Source: CAYGVT01 sp964353355 (GTDB taxonomy: Archaea > Thermoplasmatota > DTKX01 > GCA-020343715). Taken from it: a stretch of DNA of 7,931 bases. The notes below the pieces were generated by a model. It was not told the origin of the DNA. It saw nothing but the letters and a program-made list of their open reading frames with translations, and searched no databases. Position numbers and translations under genes: made by a program. Below, piece by piece: positions 6,499-7,931 of this stretch. Positions within the stretch are counted from its first letter, which is position 1. Every line of letters begins with the position of its first letter. The DNA lies in contig CAYGVT010000083.1 of NCBI GenBank assembly GCA_964353355.1, forward strand, positions 1 to 7,931, read 5' to 3'.

Positions 6499-6522
6499 CA
6501 CAGGAGATGCGCCTGACCCGAG

Positions 6523-6545
6523 CCTATCGAAGGCCCGTCGACAGG
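6523..6545. promoter_or_regulatory. Imperfect dyad between the promoter and start of arsC, possible operator
   Basis: CCTATCGA (6523-6530) and TCGACAGG (6538-6545) form an inverted repeat matching at seven of eight positions around a 7-base spacer. The dyad lies close to or just downstream of the predicted arsC transcription starts, where a repressor could block initiation. A smaller CAGG/CCTG dyad lies just upstream at 6501-6515. No regulator gene for arsenic is in the window, so this is only a candidate. Confidence 0.3.
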
Positions 6546-6583
6546 GGAAGGGGTTAAGATTAAGGACCGCGTTCGCAGCGACG

Positions 6584-7057
6584 ATGCCTGGAAGGACGAG
6601 GGCCAAGGCAGGCGCCAGCCACGTGGGGAGGCCGGTCCGCCTCCTCTTCGTGTGCGTCGGCAACAGCTGCCGCAGCCAGATGGCGGAGGGCCTGGCGCGC
6701 GCGATGGGCGGCGATGCGGTCGAGGCGAGGAGCGCGGGGACGGCGCCGGGCGACAAGGTCGCGCCGAAGGCCGTGGAGGTCATGCGGGAGGCGGGCATCG
6801 ACATCTCGGGCGCGAGGCCTAAGCTCCTCACGAAGGAGCTCCTGGAATGGGCCGATATGAGCTTCACGATGGGGTGCGACGCGCGCGACATGTGCCCCGC
6901 ACCATGGCTCGCGACCGCGGGCGAGTGGGAGCTCGAGGACCCCATGGGCAAGGGCATCGAGAAGTATCGCGAGGTCCGCGACGAGATTGTACGGCACCTC
7001 GAGGCGCTCTTCGAGCGCGAGGGCATCCCCGTGAGGAAGCTCAAGAGGGATGGCTGA
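6584..7057 (+). CDS. arsC: Arsenate reductase, low-molecular-weight protein tyrosine phosphatase fold
   Basis: A 157-residue protein, close to the usual 130-150. The catalytic P-loop is CVGNSCRS (CX5R, Cys24 to Arg30), followed by QMAEGLAR, as in thioredoxin-linked ArsC. A second Cys pair, Cys98 and Cys104 in TMGCDARDMCP, corresponds to the Cys82/Cys89 shuttle of the Staphylococcus/Bacillus enzymes, but with 6 instead of 7 positions between them. LEDP (Asp119) supplies the general acid region, and KYREVRDEI is the C-terminal helix typical of ArsC. The expected role is cytoplasmic reduction of arsenate to arsenite, with the oxidised disulfide recycled by a thioredoxin-like partner. A plain protein tyrosine phosphatase is less likely given the extra cysteines. 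The ATG at 6584 leaves 20 residues before the core; GTG at 6623 would give a shorter, more typical start. The frame is open to 6440 but the added residues look random. No exporter (ArsB/Acr3) is in view. Confidence 0.9.
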   Translation: MPGRTRAKAGASHVGRPVRLLFVCVGNSCRSQMAEGLARAMGGDAVEARSAGTAPGDKVAPKAVEVMREAGIDISGARPKLLTKELLEWADMSFTMGCDARDMCPAPWLATAGEWELEDPMGKGIEKYREVRDEIVRHLEALFEREGIPVRKLKRDG

Positions 7058-7076
7058 CCGGGTCAATTGCCAGGCC

Positions 7077-7931
7077 TCATCCCGACCCTGCCTCGCGTGC
7101 CGCCCTGCGCGCCGCCTTGCGTGCAGCCCTCCAGCGCCTGAAGCGCTTGCCTCCCCACCATGAGCCTTTGAGGAGGTAGAAAGCGGCGATGAGCACGACG
7201 ATGACGAAGACGACCATGTACAGAACCCCGCGCTTGTTGAACGCGCTCGTGATGTTGGCGTCCACGTCGCACGGGATGTTGAGCATCATCTTGTACTCGT
7301 AGCTCCCGTCCCCCGTCGTCGCCGTGAGCCTGAGGTTCAGCACCTGTGCCCCGCCCTCGGCGCTCTTGGGGACCGAGACCCTGACCGTGACGTTGACCCT
7401 GTCCTGTGCGGGGATGGTCTGGGTGCCGCCCTTGAGCTCGGCCTTGATGGCCCCGGGGTCGCCGCTCGATGTGATGTGGAGCTCAAGGTCCTCGGATGCC
7501 TTGCTCTCCACCATCAGCTTGATGTCGTGCGTCTTGCCGGCCTTGAACTGGGTCTCGGTGACGTCATACTGCACGACCAGCAGCGGGTAGTCGACGATGT
7601 AGATGGCCGCCGTGGCATTGGCGGTATCCACCGGCATCGCGGGCGCCTTGCAGGTCCCAACGACCTCCAGTATCTGGCGTTGCTTGGGAAGCGCGCCCGA
7701 TGGCACCACGACGGTGACGCTGAAGGACTGCTTGAAGGCGCCCTGGAACTCGAGCGTGGACGGGCTCACTATCGCTGGCCAGTAGCAGGAGGCGCTGAGC
7801 GTGACGATGCTGCGCAGCACGATGGGCTGCTGCACCTCCGCGACGCCCGTGAACTGCAGGTCGGTGTTGCCCTCCGCGGGGCGGATCTCGACGCTCGCAG
7901 GCGAGAGGGAGAGCATGAGGACCGGGCCCAC
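7077..7931 (-). CDS. C-terminally membrane-anchored beta-rich surface protein (paralogue B), 5' end outside window
   Basis: At least 285 codons, running off the right edge. The GTG at the edge is unlikely to be the start because the aligned paralogue A has about 58 further N-terminal residues including a signal peptide. Numbering from the edge, residues 9-225 are strand-rich and resemble two immunoglobulin/CARDB-like sandwiches. A transmembrane helix lies at about 235-254 (GVLYMVVFVIVVLIAAFYLL). The cytoplasmic tail, 255-284, is extremely basic (KRFRRWRAARKAARRAARE). Residues 43-97 align without a gap to residues 101-155 of the protein at 4317-5279 with 30 identities. Cysteines are 49, 94 and 221; the first and last match paralogue A in position (SASC and PC) and the second is displaced. 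The gene converges on arsC with 19 bases between stops and no obvious T-rich terminator. The family is not identified by name; a surface-layer or adhesion-related role is only a guess. Confidence 0.88.
   Translation of the reverse strand: MGPVLMLSLSPASVEIRPAEGNTDLQFTGVAEVQQPIVLRSIVTLSASCYWPAIVSPSTLEFQGAFKQSFSVTVVVPSGALPKQRQILEVVGTCKAPAMPVDTANATAAIYIVDYPLLVVQYDVTETQFKAGKTHDIKLMVESKASEDLELHITSSGDPGAIKAELKGGTQTIPAQDRVNVTVRVSVPKSAEGGAQVLNLRLTATTGDGSYEYKMMLNIPCDVDANITSAFNKRGVLYMVVFVIVVLIAAFYLLKGSWWGGKRFRRWRAARKAARRAAREAGSG

Noticed and set aside
6440..6583. Longer N-terminus for ArsC starting at the GTG 6440 or ATG 6494
   Set aside because: The extra residues do not resemble the family and cover the promoter elements and dyads of the divergent intergenic region.

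Overview
The window looks archaeal, most likely a high-GC member of the Thermoplasmatota (for example a Methanomassiliicoccales relative). Coding DNA is roughly two-thirds G+C by eye. Promoters are short A/T-only TATA boxes in short intergenic gaps. One gene encodes an AbrB-PhoU fusion and another a membrane-anchored tandem winged-helix regulator, both arrangements familiar from archaea. The lineage is an inference; no rRNA or other marker gene is present.

Layout from left to right: (1) 2-238, the AT-richer 3' end of a tyrosine-recombinase (integrase) gene carrying the His and the nucleophile Tyr, followed by a T-rich terminator and a cluster of small dyads. This is probably the inner edge of an integrated element lying to the left. 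(2) 385-3690, a 1101-residue protein with a signal peptide, about ten beta-sandwich repeats outside the cell, a membrane segment, and two cytoplasmic winged-helix domains: a one-piece candidate surface sensor and transcription regulator. (3) 3706-4320 and 4317-5279, a leftward pair with overlapping ATGA stop/start. The upstream gene encodes a secreted, C-terminally anchored beta-rich surface protein (called A here), the downstream one a small two-helix membrane protein with a PH-like C-terminus. (4) 5370-6392 (leftward) and 6584-7057 (rightward), a divergent pair around a 191-bp promoter region: an AbrB-PhoU phosphate regulator and an ArsC of the low-molecular-weight phosphatase fold. (5) 7077-7931, leftward and cut by the window edge, a second surface protein (B) that is clearly a paralogue of A.

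Functionally the region combines cell-surface proteins (the regulator ectodomain and the paralogues A and B) with a phosphate/arsenate module (PhoU-like plus ArsC). The most interesting elements are the large transmembrane transcription factor and the A/B family, whose most conserved block shares 30 of 55 residues without a gap. No CRISPR array, rRNA or convincing tRNA is present. The only non-coding stretches above 100 bases are 239-384 and 6393-6583, and none exceeds 300 bases.
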